Notes: generated by a model not told the origin, from the letters alone. Positions 20,642-31,675 are shown, counted from the first letter of the stretch. The stretch is 64,000 bases of DNA from Rugalucina vietnamica (GCA_964017185.1 OZ024871.1:64236866-64300865); one strand, 5' to 3'. A program made the numbers and translations.

Positions 20642-20666
20642 AGCCAATCAGAAAGAAGCTCTCCAT
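20517..20666 (-). CDS. Small candidate ORF downstream of a CRE promoter
   Basis: On the minus strand an ORF of 49 codons (MESFFLIGL..), with a second ATG at 20622-20624, begins just after the E-box and CRE cluster at 20669-20717 and stops at 20517-20519. A donor-like GGGTGAGC follows about 45 bp after the stop. It could be a small upstream ORF in the first exon of a gene running left, or chance. No family was recognised. Confidence 0.2.
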   Translation of the reverse strand: MESFFLIGLASRKKMRANELAECVNLTEIMDFKQEIRDFSYGTSPGEKI

Positions 20667-20717
20667 GCTCACGTGACAAAGCGCGCACTGTGACGTCAAG
20701 GCACACACGTGACGTCA
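20642..20717. promoter_or_regulatory. Promoter-like cluster: CCAAT, E-box, two CREs
   Basis: CCAAT at 20644, CACGTG at 20670-20675, and two full palindromic cAMP response elements TGACGTCA at 20691-20698 and 20710-20717 lie within 75 bp, joined by GC-richer sequence with CGCGC. Both directions are possible. Full CREs are rare by chance, and two within 20 bp with CCAAT and an E-box is a common animal promoter layout. Confidence 0.45.
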
Positions 20718-20966
20718 ACAAGGTCAAGTTCGGATGCACTGACTACGTGTCAACCATGTGTAATCCTGATTTATTCAATCGGAAATTGTTTTGATCAAAT
20801 AGAACCATCAAGGTCCGCAACGGAACATAGTGGAGTGAGGTTCCGCAACTACGTCCATTGGACCGTTTTCGCATCAAGATGTTTCGTACTAAATTGTAAT
20901 GATGTTGAAACAGAACTTTAATATTTACTCTTTTGATACACCACAGGCTGTTCAAGTTCATAAAGT

Positions 20967-21087
20967 TCAAATGACATCATTTCAAATACTTTTGTGGATC
21001 AGTTCTGTCCCATTCTGTACCTGTAACTTACAGGTACAGAATGGGACAGAACTGATCCACAAAAGTATTTGAAATGATGTCATTTGA
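20967..21087. repeat. Perfect 121-bp palindrome
   Basis: Two 60-bp arms are exact reverse complements with one C (21027) between them. The arms contain GGATCAGTTCTGTCCCATTC and its complement. The right arm overlaps the first seven bases of the 9-bp duplication that flanks the next element. The 75- and 81-codon ORFs here are artefacts. Confidence 0.97.
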
Positions 21088-21089
21088 GG

Positions 21090-21986
21090 GGTATACGGAC
21101 AAAACACCCCACGGACATAACCCCCCACGTCCATTTTGTTATAGGTGGACAAAAACCACCACATGTTTTTTTGAAGGCTGACAAAACACCCCACGCCCAA
21201 TAGTATAACGTGGACAAAACACCCCATGCAGATTTTAAAATTAGGACAAAACCCCCCTCATGTTTTTGCAGTGTAGATAAGCAGATGGAAGCAGACAAAA
21301 GCCTCCTAATGCAAACAACACATGCATTTTCTAATAATACCACTTCTTTTTTCTTCTTTCAATTCAATGTAGATGAATGGATATTTTCTTTGATGCCATT
21401 CCAATTATCACTTATTAAAACAAATGCATGTATACTGATTGTGTTTGTACATTTTTTAAATCATAATGTGCTAATTGAGTGCTATTAAGGTAATAGAATT
21501 ATTTAATCATTTATTTAATTTTCACAATTAACTCAAACACCTTTATAATCTGTCTGTGCTAAAATGGTTGTTTTTCACTTGAAGTTAAATTGTTAATTGC
21601 TTGTTTGTCTGATTAAAATGATTTGAAATATGTTGTGTTATTATTTTTGTAACATATACACATTACCACCAAAAGATCTGTTCATTAAAAAGTTTAAATC
21701 TTAAATAAGTTCATATGCAGCTTTCATTAACTAATGTAAAGAAAGAAATAAAATATGGCCATGGTTTCATGTCCAGGTCATCAATGTTATGTTATATGGG
21801 GAACTAAGAAAAACATGAGGGGGGTTTTGTCCTAATTTTGAAATCTGCATGGGGTGTTTTGTCCACGTTATACTATTGGGCGTGGGGTGTTTTGTCAGCC
21901 TTCAAAAAAACATGTGGTGGTTTTTGTCCACCTATAACAAAATGGATGTGGGGTGTTTTGTCCGTGGGGTGTTTTGTCCTACACTC
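21090..21986. mobile_element. Long-TIR element with 9-bp duplication (Mutator/foldback-like)
   Basis: Arms of about 175 bp (21095-21268 and 21813-21978) are inverted copies. Each arm is built of about six degenerate 16-bp iterations of GGACAAAACACCCCAC. The element is flanked by CATTTGAGG at 21081-21089 and 21987-21995. Long TIRs with 9-bp duplications are typical of Mutator-like elements; iterated TIRs are typical of foldback elements. The 540-bp centre is AT-rich and has no recognised gene. Confidence 0.7.
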
Positions 21987-22043
21987 CATTTGAGGCTGTA
22001 ACTCATATGACTCATATGAGTTTTCTTTTTGTTTTTTGTTGTT

Positions 22044-22250
22044 TTTTTTTAAGAAAAAAAATGTTTAGTGCCCAAAGATTGTACTTGGTAACTGAAGCTA
22101 ATACAGTACTGTTGCTACTTTACTACATATAGGAATACACATACATTTTTTTAAAGAAAAAAATGTTTTAATAGTGCCCAAAGATTGTACTTGGTAACTG
22201 AAGCTAATACATGTAGTACTGTTGCTACTTTATAGGAATACACGTTTTGA
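22044..22250. repeat. Tandem duplication of about 105 bp
   Basis: A unit holding AAGAAAAAAATGTTT and then GTGCCCAAAGATTGTACTTG occurs twice in a row, with a few differences and a 4-bp insertion (ATGT) in the second copy. Confidence 0.85.
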
Positions 22251-22623
22251 GGTGTATCGAGTATCTAGCAGATTCAGAATATTATACATATTGAAGAATA
22301 TAATTCATATTAATTCGGTTAATACATGTATAACTATACATAGCTAATGTTTATTTGTAAAAATGTCTTACTATACATAAAATTTGTATACTTATTCTTG
22401 TATAGCCTCAAATGTCAATAAGGCAATATGTCAATAAAACATGACATGCTTTTGGCCAAGTAGTCGCAGGTGTTGATCTACATTCTAAGGGATGTAATCA
22501 GCATTTCAGTGCACACACAAAACTGACTACATTAAATGCCAAGGAAAACAAGCAGTCATGGATGATATTGGTTTTTCTGTTTGTGATTGTTTCCCCTCTC
22601 CTATATATGGTTAACGTACATAG

Positions 22624-23111
22624 TTCTCTCTCTCTCTCTCTCTCTCTCTCTTTATTAATCTAATTTGTTTAATATCGCTCCAAAACATTCTTATCCAAGT
22701 TTATATGTTTACATGTGTAAGGTTGTTTCTTTCTTTTCTTTCTTTTTTTTTTTCTTTTTTTTTCTTTTCAATTTTTTTGTCATTCATATGTTCAGATGAG
22801 ATGTTATTTTATATATTTACAAACTCATAATTTTTTTTTTTTTTTTTTTTATTTGCCTAGCCTTTATTGGTTCTTTATTGGTTGAACCTTAAAAATCTTT
22901 GTGTCTTTCATTCTTTTCAAAATATGCACCTGATGACCATGAATAATGACTCACATAATTTCTCCATATTCTATGATATCTCCCTATTTCGGAAGGATCT
23001 CCATATTTTTGAGCAACTGCATGAAGTCTCAAAATTTCCCTAGATTTATATATCTTAGGCCATCCTTAAAAAAAATGTTTGTTTGCAATGCCTACCCAGG
23101 GTAGGTAGGTC

Positions 23112-23145
<34 letters not shown>
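22624..23145. repeat. Simple repeats: (TC)n and several poly-T tracts
   Basis: (TC)n at about 22624-22652, T-rich runs at 22740-22772 and 22831-22850, and a T tract of about 30 at 23115-23145. The rest of 22250-23050 has no gene that I recognise. Confidence 0.9.
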
Positions 23146-23147
<2 letters not shown>

Positions 23148-23762
23148 CATGTGGAAAAATACAGTATGTGGTTTTATACAATTATAATAATAGCAATTCA
23201 GTTCTCAAATCTAACAGGAATTTTAATCAATTTGATGAACAATTAATTAAATAACTTTGATGAACAATAAAATAAATAAATTTGATGAACAAGAAATAGT
23301 AAAATACTGAAAATAGTTTGATTAATAATAAGATGACTTAGTTGATATAGGAACATTCAGTGTATATTACATGTATTTTTTCCAAAGAATCATGTATGAG
23401 AAATCCTGTTATAAAGGGGGTTAGAGCCACTATTGTCGCTATACACGAGGCTGCAATAGAAAACTTCTGCATTTTTGGTCCCGGATTTGACTTGTCGGCC
23501 ATATTGCTGCTACAGATGTGCACGCAAAGTAGACGCTTGCATAATGAAAGCTTAATAGGAAAAAAAAAACAATAAAGCACCTGTAAGACATGACTAAAAA
23601 ATTTACTAACTGAATCGTCCATAACCGCACCGCAACACCAAACTGAACCCAGCCTACTAAAAAAAAAAACCTCTGGAAAAGCCAAAATAAAATTTTAAGT
23701 CGGCAGAAAAAGGGTGGGTCGGGCGGCAATTGCAAACAAACAGAATTTTATTCTAGGCCTTA
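23055..23762. mobile_element. TIR element of about 0.7 kb
   Basis: TTAGGCC..AAAATGTTTGTTTGCAATGCC at the left faces GGCAATTGCAAACAAACAGAATTTT..TAGGCCTTA at the right, a degenerate inverted repeat of about 65 bp. A long T tract lies just inside the left end. On the minus strand a 115-codon ORF (23338-23685) contains MADKSNPGPKMQKF and one hydrophobic segment; it could be a captured first exon or simply an open frame in a repeat. I favour the repeat. Confidence 0.5.
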
Positions 23763-24450
23763 TACATTTCCCTATTTGGAACTTCAAACCTTCCTACCAA
23801 TTCTCAAAAATTGTATTCTTTATTTTAATCTTTCTCCCTATTTGGTAAGTCAAATCTCCCTATTTGGCTTCTCAGATGTATCACATGTATGAATTTCTTC
23901 CCTACAGATTCGGCAAAAGTTGTTCTTGTTTTTTTCTGTCTATTTATTGAAGTAGTAACTCAGCTGAGTTTGGAGCTTTTAGCTCCAACTTTTCTGAAAA
24001 ATCCCAATGAAAATGGTTCGTGAGAGCTGTAGAAAATGTGGATGCCATTCTACACATACCTGTACACAACACTTGCTTGAAATTGTCCAAACAACTGTTT
24101 CTGCAGGACCCTAAAACATTAACCTCAAACCCAAATGTTTAACTATATTAGTTAAATGTGCATGTTTGACAATGATGAATTGGTATATCTCTGCACCTAT
24201 GGAGTAGGGACTGCTGCCCATCAAGGCTGTAATGTTAAATGCTGCATGTGTTTCCAGGTAAAACTTATTACTGGCTGACCAACTGGATACTGGCTTAGGC
24301 CTGAGCCAGCCTGAGAAAAATGTTTAAATCAAATCATCTATACTTTAAAACCATAGTTGTTAATTGGGTGGTGATACATATCTTTCAGCACATTTCAGAT
24401 GCCATGAAATCCCAATGTTGGGTAGAGGTCTGATAGAATGAACTTCAACA
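23763..24450. other. No gene seen
   Basis: Only a small hairpin near 23968-23990 (GTTGGAGC type stem around TTTTAGC) stands out. No ORF or repeat family was recognised. Confidence 0.4.
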
Positions 24451-24725
24451 TTATGAAAACTTGCCCATGCAATATACAGAAAATGTTTTGGTTGTAAATA
24501 AGAAAATTTTCACTGGAAAAATTTTGATATTTTTCTTATTTTTGCTCAAAACATAGATTGTGGGTACATATTACAAGGAGGTGGTTCTAATAAGTACCCA
24601 CAATCTAAGTTTTAGAACAAAAAAAAAAAAAATGAAAAATTGGCATACCCTAGTGAATACCCCAGTTATATATAAAAGTGGGGTTTAAGGGGGTTTACAA
24701 ACATTTCATATTTTTCTGATGAGGC
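24451..24725 (+). mobile_element. Hairpin MITE M2, copy 1
   Basis: The family opens with ATTACGAAAAC(T/A)TGCCCATGCAATATACAGA, has a central palindrome of the type AACATAGATTGTGGGTAC..GTACCCACAATCTATGTT, and closes with a GGGGTATACAT..CGGACATGTTTTC segment that is roughly the inverse of the opening. In this copy the right end is worn. Confidence 0.75.
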
Positions 24726-25126
24726 TACATCCCGACATGACCAAATTTGTTGACTGGAAGTTGACTGGAAGTAGCAAAGCGAATAAACAGACAAAACCTT
24801 TAGGGTGCAGTGCACTTTATACCTGTATATGTGTTTCCCTAAAAGTTTAAAACTTAGTGTGCAATTTAACTTTGAATTTCACATCACAATAATTTTGCTC
24901 AAATGCAGTCATGCATTATTGACTTGTTGAAATTGGATCTGCAGTGTGGTTGGGGTATTTGTGAACACATTGCAAGAGATTTAGCAGTTCAATGCAGACT
25001 AACTATACCATTACATTGAATACATTTTATATAGAATTTCAGGCAGATTTTGATAAATTTCTGTCTCGTTGGACTAGGTCAAGTGCTATATTCAGAGAAA
25101 AACTCTTTACTTGTCTGAAAACAAGA
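24726..25126. other. No gene seen
   Basis: Nothing recognised between two MITE copies. Confidence 0.4.
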
Positions 25127-25850
25127 CCAGATCAGCGCCTTTGTTTTTGTTTCAAGGATTCTATGTGTATGTATAATCCCTCCTTAAATCTGAAATTTCA
25201 AGCTTAGCCTTCTTATAAGATGGTGTCACAATTTTGTGTCGAACCTGGTCCGAAAACCCGGAGACAATTCTTTGTAGTGACGCAGCTCTTATATACTCAT
25301 ATTGTTGTTTGGAGGTCACTCATCAACTTACCATTTCCCATCATTTTTGTCATTTGGTATAATTTCTATTACATTCAGTGTCTGTCAAGTAATTCAATAA
25401 TGCAAATGTTCTGTTTGAATCAATAGCTGCTTTCCTATGAGCTGGTCTGTGAGGAAATTTGGGCCGTGTAAGGAGAAAACTGGTCTTCGGGGTTTCCGAC
25501 CAGGTGCAACACAAATCAGCCTGTACAGTCATAGAAGCAGGCTAGATGCTTGAAATTTTGGATGTAAGTAACCGAGGAATTGTACTATCACAGTAGCGAA
25601 AACAAAGGCGCTGATCTGCGCCTTTGTTTTCGCATAGGCAAAAATCAGGTTTTCTCATGATGCAGCTCATTTATTTTGCTGATGGGAAATAAAATCCAAC
25701 AAAAAGTGCATGCAGCAGATCAGGGCTTTGTTTTTCCTACACAGATCATGAAATAGTGCAACCCCTCTTCTGCATCAGCCTAAAATTTCAAGCCTGCAGC
25801 CATCTTCGGTTCTGCAACCCCATTGGTGTACAACCTTATTTGGGCCCCAT
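25127..25850. mobile_element. Cluster of three hairpin MITE M1 copies
   Basis: Copy a (25127-25300, minus, worn) starts at the ATCAGCGCCTTTG half hairpin and ends GACGCAGCTC. Copy b (25461-25670, plus) has a collapsed hairpin, AGGCGCTGATCTGCGCCTTTG, which has lost the usual spacer, and ends ATGATGCAGCTCAT. Copy c (25705-25850, minus) is the most decayed. Three members of one family within 720 bp may reflect insertion preference or local duplication. Confidence 0.75.
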
Positions 25851-25975
25851 TTTCTCTAAATACGACTTTAACTAAGCCTGTCTGGGGAGTTTCAGGTGGA
25901 ATCCATTCATTTTGTAAGCACGCCTATATGCCGTACAATTGTGAAGTTTTATTACATAGAAATGACATTTTTTAA

Positions 25976-26475
25976 AGGGAAAGGCAATGTTGAAATAAAA
26001 TGCATCTTAAATGAAAGAACTCGCCTTGCTTAACAATATGGTACAAGTTTTATCAAAATCAGATGCAAAATAAGAAAGTTATGTTGGTTTGAATATTCAC
26101 CATTGTTTGTTTATGGAGGCGGCCATCTTGGATATTTTATGAGGCTTTATGACATCATAAAGCCCTAATCAATATTATGGAAACACTTTTAATATTTTTC
26201 TGTTAATGTTTGTTGAATGTTTTCTACTATTGATACACTTTCTAGCCATATTTCACCATGGAAGTTTTGAACTATGAATTTTATTCAAAATCTAAGATTT
26301 TATTGTAATCCAATTAAATATTCAAAATGGCTGCCAAAAGTCACTTCGTTCCAAAATTTCAAAAGTCAATATCTCACTTATTCTTTGACCGATTTGAACA
26401 AAATTTGCGCCAAAATGTTTGCTTTAACCAGTTCTTCAGTTTAAAATGCATTGCTGTTGAACATTGCGTTCTCCT
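25976..26475. mobile_element. MITE with TTAA duplication (500 bp)
   Basis: AGGGAAAGGCAATGTTGAA at the left faces GTTCAACAGCAATG..TTCTCCT at the right; TTAA flanks both ends (25972-25975 and 26476-26479). TTAA targets are used by piggyBac- and Kolobok-type transposases. The centre contains the often repeated word ATGGAGGCGGCCATCTTGG. No ORF. Confidence 0.65.
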
Positions 26476-26682
26476 TTAAGTGTTTTTTTTTCATATTTCA
26501 GTCCATAAGATTGTGTGTACTTGATGGAACCATGTGCCTTGCATGACTTGCAGTGGTTCTAAAGAAACGAAATAATTTGTTGTAGAAAAAAGAATTAGGA
26601 ATAAACTCGGTATAATGCCAAATACCATGTGGAACTTTAGGCTCAATATTACATGAGCTGTTTTACATTTGCTACATTTATG

Positions 26683-26934
26683 CATCAGGATAACATTGTC
26701 TGTGACATGTATACCCCCTAGAAACCCACTTTTATATAGCAAAACTGGGGTATGGAGGGGTTTACCTATTTTTCTTATTTTTGCTGCAAAACATAGGTTG
26801 TGGGTACTCGTTAGCATGTACCCACAGTCTATGTTTTGAGCAAAAATAAGAAAAATATCAAAAATTATCTACTGAAAATTAAGTTTTACAACTTAAGAAA
26901 AATCTGTACACTACAGCGGCATGTTTTTGTAATG
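26683..26934 (-). mobile_element. Hairpin MITE M2, copy 2
   Basis: Minus copy from GCATCAGGATAACATTGTC to ATGTTTTTGTAATG. The central stem has a short loop (GTACTCGTTAGCATGTAC). The 108-codon minus ORF over it is an artefact. Confidence 0.8.
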
Positions 26935-27284
26935 TTTATGTATAAACGTATTGTTTTCCTATTAAAAAAATTGTGCATCGTAATTTTCTTCCAGCCAGAG
27001 ACCATAGAGGAGAGGACTTGGTAACATCCGCCAGTCAGTTCATAATGACCTAATCATAAAATTTCATCTTCCACCAAATTTGGAAAGAAGAACACATCTT
27101 TGGTGACAACTTTTGACACAGTTTGAAGAAATATTCCTCCTCTATTGCTCTGCCTTGAATGTACATTTATAAGCTTTCCATTTAGATTGGTTTGTTTTCT
27201 CAGTATTGACCCTTTTATCTTCCATAATTGCAGCGCTGATCAAAGGATTCCGATTCCATTTTAGATTTCCATGCATAGTAATGA

Positions 27285-27542
27285 AGCATCAGGATAACAT
27301 GTCCATAAATAGTATGTCCCCTTATACCACACTTTTGTTCAGAAAGACTGGGGTGTACAGGGTTATACATTTTCCATACTTTTAGTCCAAAACATGGATT
27401 GATGAGGCAATGGGGCTGGGTTCTAAAATTTACCAACAATCCATGTTTTGAGTCAAAAAGTAAAAAAAATCCAAATGAAAATTTTCTATTTTTACAGCTC
27501 AAGAAAAATATGTTGATTGCATGCATGGGCATATTTTTGTAC
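27285..27542 (-). mobile_element. Hairpin MITE M2, copy 3
   Basis: Minus copy from GCATCAGGATAACATGTCC to GCATGGGCATATTTTTGTA. The central stem is more diverged (ACATGGATTG..CAATCCATGTT). Only 350 bp separates it from copy 2. Confidence 0.75.
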
Positions 27543-27589
27543 AGCTTTACAATTTTGCTAAAGTAAAGTACAAAACTTCAAGCTTTCAG

Positions 27590-28367
27590 CCATTGATGGT
27601 GGCTAGCGGAGAAAGAATAAATTTGGCTGGTATAACACTTGAATTATTTCCCCCCAATCGAAGGGGGTGGACATATTGTTTTTGGTGCAGATCCCAACAG
27701 CATCTGCATCCGTGTAGCTTCTTTCTGCTGCGATAACTTTTGAAACAGTAGGCCGATTCTGACCAAACTTTCAGAGATACATGGTTGGAAGGGGGAAAAT
27801 AGTTTATTAGATTTGGGTGACCTTGACTTAATTTCCAAGGTCGCCAGCCCATGAAAAATGTATAAATTAGCTGTTCTGATGCATTATCTTCTGAATAAAT
27901 TCATGGGTTCAGACTAAACTTACACAAAAACATTGTTTGGAAGAGACCTAGAGTTGATTAGATTTTGAAGGCCTTGACCTAATTTTCAAGGTCACCTGCC
28001 CATTAAAAATGTTGTAATTAGCATTTCTGATGCAATATCTTCTGAACAAATGGATGGATTCTGATCAAACTTACACAGAAACAATTTGTTGGAATGAGAA
28101 CAAGAGTTGATTGGATTTTGGTGACCATGACCTAATTTTTAAGGTCATCAGCTCATGAAAAATGTTTGAAATTAGCTTTTCTGACGTGATATCTTTTTGA
28201 ACAAATGGATGGATTCAAATCAAACTTACATAGAAACAGTGTTAGGAACAGACAAAGAGTTGGTTAAATTTTGGTGACCTTGACCTAATTTTCGAGGTCA
28301 ACAGCTCATTAAAAACGTTGAAATTAGCAACAACTAGATGTATTTTGACCAAACTTACAGAGAAACT
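27590..28367 (+). repeat. Tandem repeat element R4, left part
   Basis: A unit of about 152 bp is repeated: GATTCTGACCAAACTTACAC, GAGTTGATTAGATTTTG, TGACCTAATTTTCAAGGTCA, then AAAATGTTGAAATTAGC. Units end near 27838, 27990, 28142 and 28293. The series is cut at 28367 and resumes at 30519, so a later insertion of R3 split it. Confidence 0.8.
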
Positions 28368-30516
28368 TTTTAGCTCACCTGAGCCGAAGGCTCACAAGGT
28401 GAGCTTATAGGATGGCCATGATCCGTCGTCCGTCCGTCGTCCGTCGTCGTCCGTCCGTCCGCCGGCGTCGTCCACAATTTCAAAGATCTTCTTCTCTGAA
28501 ACCGCTTGGCTGATCCAGTTGAAATTTTATGTGGAGCCTCTTTGGGTAGTGGCATTTCAAGTTTGATCCCGTAATCCAGGTCACATGACCAAGATGCCCG
28601 CCACGCCCATATATGGTAAAAACCACTCAAAAATCTTCTTCTCCAGAACCGGCTGGCCGATTTTCATGAAACTTGGTATGTAGCATTGGGGACTTCAGCC
28701 CATCATAGTTTGATAAAATGATGACCCTTGGATGACCTTGACCTATTTTACGGCAAGGTCAAATTTGGAAACAGGCTTTTACATGGGAAAAAGTGAAAAC
28801 TATGGATTTTTTGAAAACTATTGCAGCCTGAGGCCTGAAAAGTGGTAGATGCAAACAACTAATGGAGTAGATGAAGGTATGTGATTAATTTAGGTCAAGG
28901 TCATCTCTTGACCTTGGCCAGTCTGTCGTCCATACACACTTTTCAAAGATCTTCTTCTCTGAAACTGCTTGGCCAATCAAAGTGAAATTTTATGTGGAGC
29001 ATCCATGGGTAGGGGAGATGAAAGTTTGATTGCGAAATCCAGGTCACATGACCAAGATGGCCGCCACGCCCATATATGGTAAAAACCACTCAAAAATCTT
29101 CTTCTCCAGAACCGGCTGGCCGATTTTCATGAAACTTGGTATGTAGCATTTGGGACTCCAGCCCATCATAGTTTGATCAAATGATGACCCTATGATGACC
29201 TTGACCTATTTTACGGCAAGGTCAATTTTGGAAACATAGTCTTTTACATGGGAAAAAGTGAAAACTATGGATTTTTTGAAAACTATTGCAGCCTGAGGCC
29301 TGAAAAGTGGTAGATGCAAACAACCAATGGAGTAGATGAAGGTATGTGATTAATTTAGGTCAAGGTCATCTCTTGACCTTGGCCTGTCTGTCGTCCATAC
29401 ACACTTTTCAAAGATCTTCTTCTTTGAAACTGCTTGGCCAATCAAAGTGAAATTTTATGTGGAGCATCCATGAGTAAGGGAGACGAAAGTTTGATCGCGA
29501 AATCCAGGTCACATGACCAAGATGGCCACCATGCCCAACTATGGTAAAAACCACTCAAAAATCTTCTTCTCCAGAACCGGCTAGCTGATTTTCATGAAAC
29601 TTGGTATGTAGCATTTGGGACTCCAGCCCAATATAGTTTGATCAAATGATGACTATGATGACCTTGACCTATTTTACGGCAATTTCAATTTTGGATACAT
29701 AGGCTTTTACATGGGAAAAGTGAAAACTATGGATTTTTAGAAAACTGTTGCAGCCTGAGACCTGCAAACAACTAATGGAGTAGATGAAGGTATGTGATTA
29801 ATTTAGGTCAAGGTCATCTCTTGACCTTGGCCAGTCTGTCGTCCATACACACTTTTCAAAGATCTTCTTCTCTGAAACTGCTTGGCCAATCAAAGTGAAA
29901 TTTTATGTGGAGCGTCCATGGGTAGGGGTAACGAAAGTGTGATCACGAAATTCGGGTCACATGACCAAGATGGCCACCATGCCCAACTATGGTAAAAACC
30001 ACTCAAAAATCTTCTTCGCCAGAACCGGCTGGCCGATTTACACGAAACTTGGTATGTAGCATTTATGACTCCCAGCCCATCATAGTTTGTTGAAATGATG
30101 ACCCTAGGATGACCTTGACCTATTTTACGGCAAGGTCAATTTTGGAAACACAGGCTTTCACATGGGAAAAGGCGAAAACAATGGATATTTTGGAAACTGT
30201 TGCAGCCTGAGACCTGAAAGTTGCTAGATGCAGACAACTAATGGAGTCATTGAAGGTAAGTAATTGATGAAGGCCAAGGTCATTTGTTGACCTTGACCCA
30301 AGGTCATTTAAATATCAAAATTAAAATTATGGTTTTCTCAGAAATCACTGGGTTTAAAAACTATTGCAGCCTGAGACCTGAAACTTTGCAGATGCAGACA
30401 ACTTGTGAAGTCAATAAAGGTGTGTGAGTATTCAAGGTCAAGGTCATTTCATGATGACTTAATACTCCAAGATCAGGCTTCAGGTGAGCGTTCTCAGGAC
30501 CAATGGTCCTCTGGTT
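28368..30516 (+). mobile_element. Tandem-repeat element R3, complete, nested in R4
   Basis: The element opens TTTAGCTCACCTGAGCCGAA with a hairpin (GCTCACCTGAGC..GGTGAGCTTA), continues with a (GTCC/GTCGTC) run, then about four units of 450-465 bp (AAGATCTTCTTCT at 28482, 28945, 29410 and 29858), and closes CAGGTGAGCG..ACCAATGGTCCTCTGG. Each unit contains CCAGGTCACATGACCAAGAT and TGACCTTGACCTATTTTACG. Left and right flanks are the two broken parts of one R4 unit. The family is one I remember from bivalve genomes. No coding. Confidence 0.8.
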
Positions 30517-30518
30517 TG

Positions 30519-30905
30519 AGTAGACCTACAGTTGATTAGATTTGGGTGCCATTGACCTAATTTCCAAGGTCACCAGCCCATGAAAAATGTTGAAATTATT
30601 TTTTATGACCGGATATCTTCTGAGCCAATTGATGGATTCTGTCCAAACTTACACAGAAAAATTGTTGGGAGGAGACCTACATTTAATGATTAGATTTTGA
30701 TGACCTTGACTTAATTTTCAAGGTCACCAGCACATGAAAGATGATGAAATAAGCTTTTCTGATGTGATAATCTTCCGAACAAATGGATGGATTCTGACCA
30801 AACTTACACAGAAATATTTTTGTGAGGACACCAACAGCTGAATAGATGGGTGACCTTGGCCTAATATCACCTATGCAAATTGTTGGTTTTCTCATTCGGA
30901 GGCTC
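30519..30905 (+). repeat. Tandem repeat element R4, right part
   Basis: This continues the unit broken at 28367 (AAACTTACAGAGAAAC on the left, GTAGACCTACAGTTGATTAG on the right) with two further units and then a different end. Confidence 0.75.
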
Positions 30906-30912
30906 ATTGCAT

Positions 30913-30958
30913 TTTTAGCTCACCTGAGCTGAAGGCTCAAACAGTTAGCTTATATTGA
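30913..30958 (+). repeat. R3 end fragment
   Basis: TTTTTAGCTCACCTGAGCTG and GGCTCAAACAGTTAGCTTATA are the first 45 bp of R3. The element is cut off by the SINE-like sequence that follows. Confidence 0.7.
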
Positions 30959-30959
30959 A

Positions 30960-31205
30960 GCAGGCGGCCCCCAAGGCGGATTGGTTAAGAGCGCTGTTTC
31001 TTAATCACTTGATCATCTCACCGCTGTGTCTGGTGTCGATTCGAGCCCCGCTCTGGCCACATGTGAGACAAGCCAAGTTCTACTTGAGGGTGTGCCAGGT
31101 GGCTTTTCTCGGGGTTCTCACGTTTTCGCCCCACCTACTGATTGGCCTGTCTCATATGAGCTGAAATAATCTTGAAAGGGACGTAAAACTGAATAATAAT
31201 TTATA
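30960..31205 (+). mobile_element. tRNA-headed SINE
   Basis: A polymerase III A-box-like sequence TTGGTTAAGAGCGCT and a B box GTCGATTCGAGCC are spaced about 55 bp apart, as in tRNA. They are followed by a conserved-looking body (GTGCCAGGTGGCTTTTC, GGGGTTCTCACG) and an end GAAAGGGACGTAAAACTGAA with AATAAT repeats. This is the layout of CORE/Meta-type SINEs in molluscs. It is not a working tRNA gene, since arms do not pair well. Confidence 0.65.
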
Positions 31206-31426
31206 TTGTAGCATTGCAATTAGCCGTCCACACTTCAAAATGTGAATATGTCCAATCAAATCACTTGGGTGGGTCACAGATCACAAGGATTTTGGCCAGA
31301 TTTGATTAGACCTCTAATTGAAATACTTGTTGATGAACATTAACAACTTTTTGTCATGCATATTTTATCAACAGCAAAATGAAACCATTCAAAGTTTCCA
31401 TGCTTGCTTCATACACATGGCCTTAA

Positions 31427-31675
31427 TTGAGCTGCAATTTTAGAGAAACCGGTCTTTGGGTTCTCCGACCAGGTGCAACACAAACCTGTCTGTACAGTCA
31501 CTAAAGAAAGCTAGAAGCTTGAAATTTTGGATTTTAGTAGAAGAGGAATTGTACTATCCATGTAGTGAAAACAAAGGCGCTGATCAGCTGCGCAGCTACT
31601 GCACAGCTGATCTGCACTGATCTGCACTTTTGTTTTCGCATAGGCAAAAATCCGGTTTTCCCATGATGCGGCTTA
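31427..31675 (+). mobile_element. Hairpin MITE M1 copy
   Basis: Runs from TTGAGCTGCA to TGATGCGGCTTA, with the hairpin GGCGCTGATCAGCTGCGCAG near 31575. An 11-bp repeat (CTGATCTGCAC) is doubled on the right arm. The 77-codon minus ORF is an artefact. Confidence 0.8.

Noticed and set aside
21090-21270. 16-bp iterations with short spacers resembling a CRISPR or telomere-like array
   Set aside because: They form one arm of a long inverted repeat with a mirror arm at 21.8-22.0 kb and flanking 9-bp duplications.
30960-31060. tRNA gene on the plus strand
   Set aside because: Same reason: box-like sequences, but poor cloverleaf pairing and a SINE tail.
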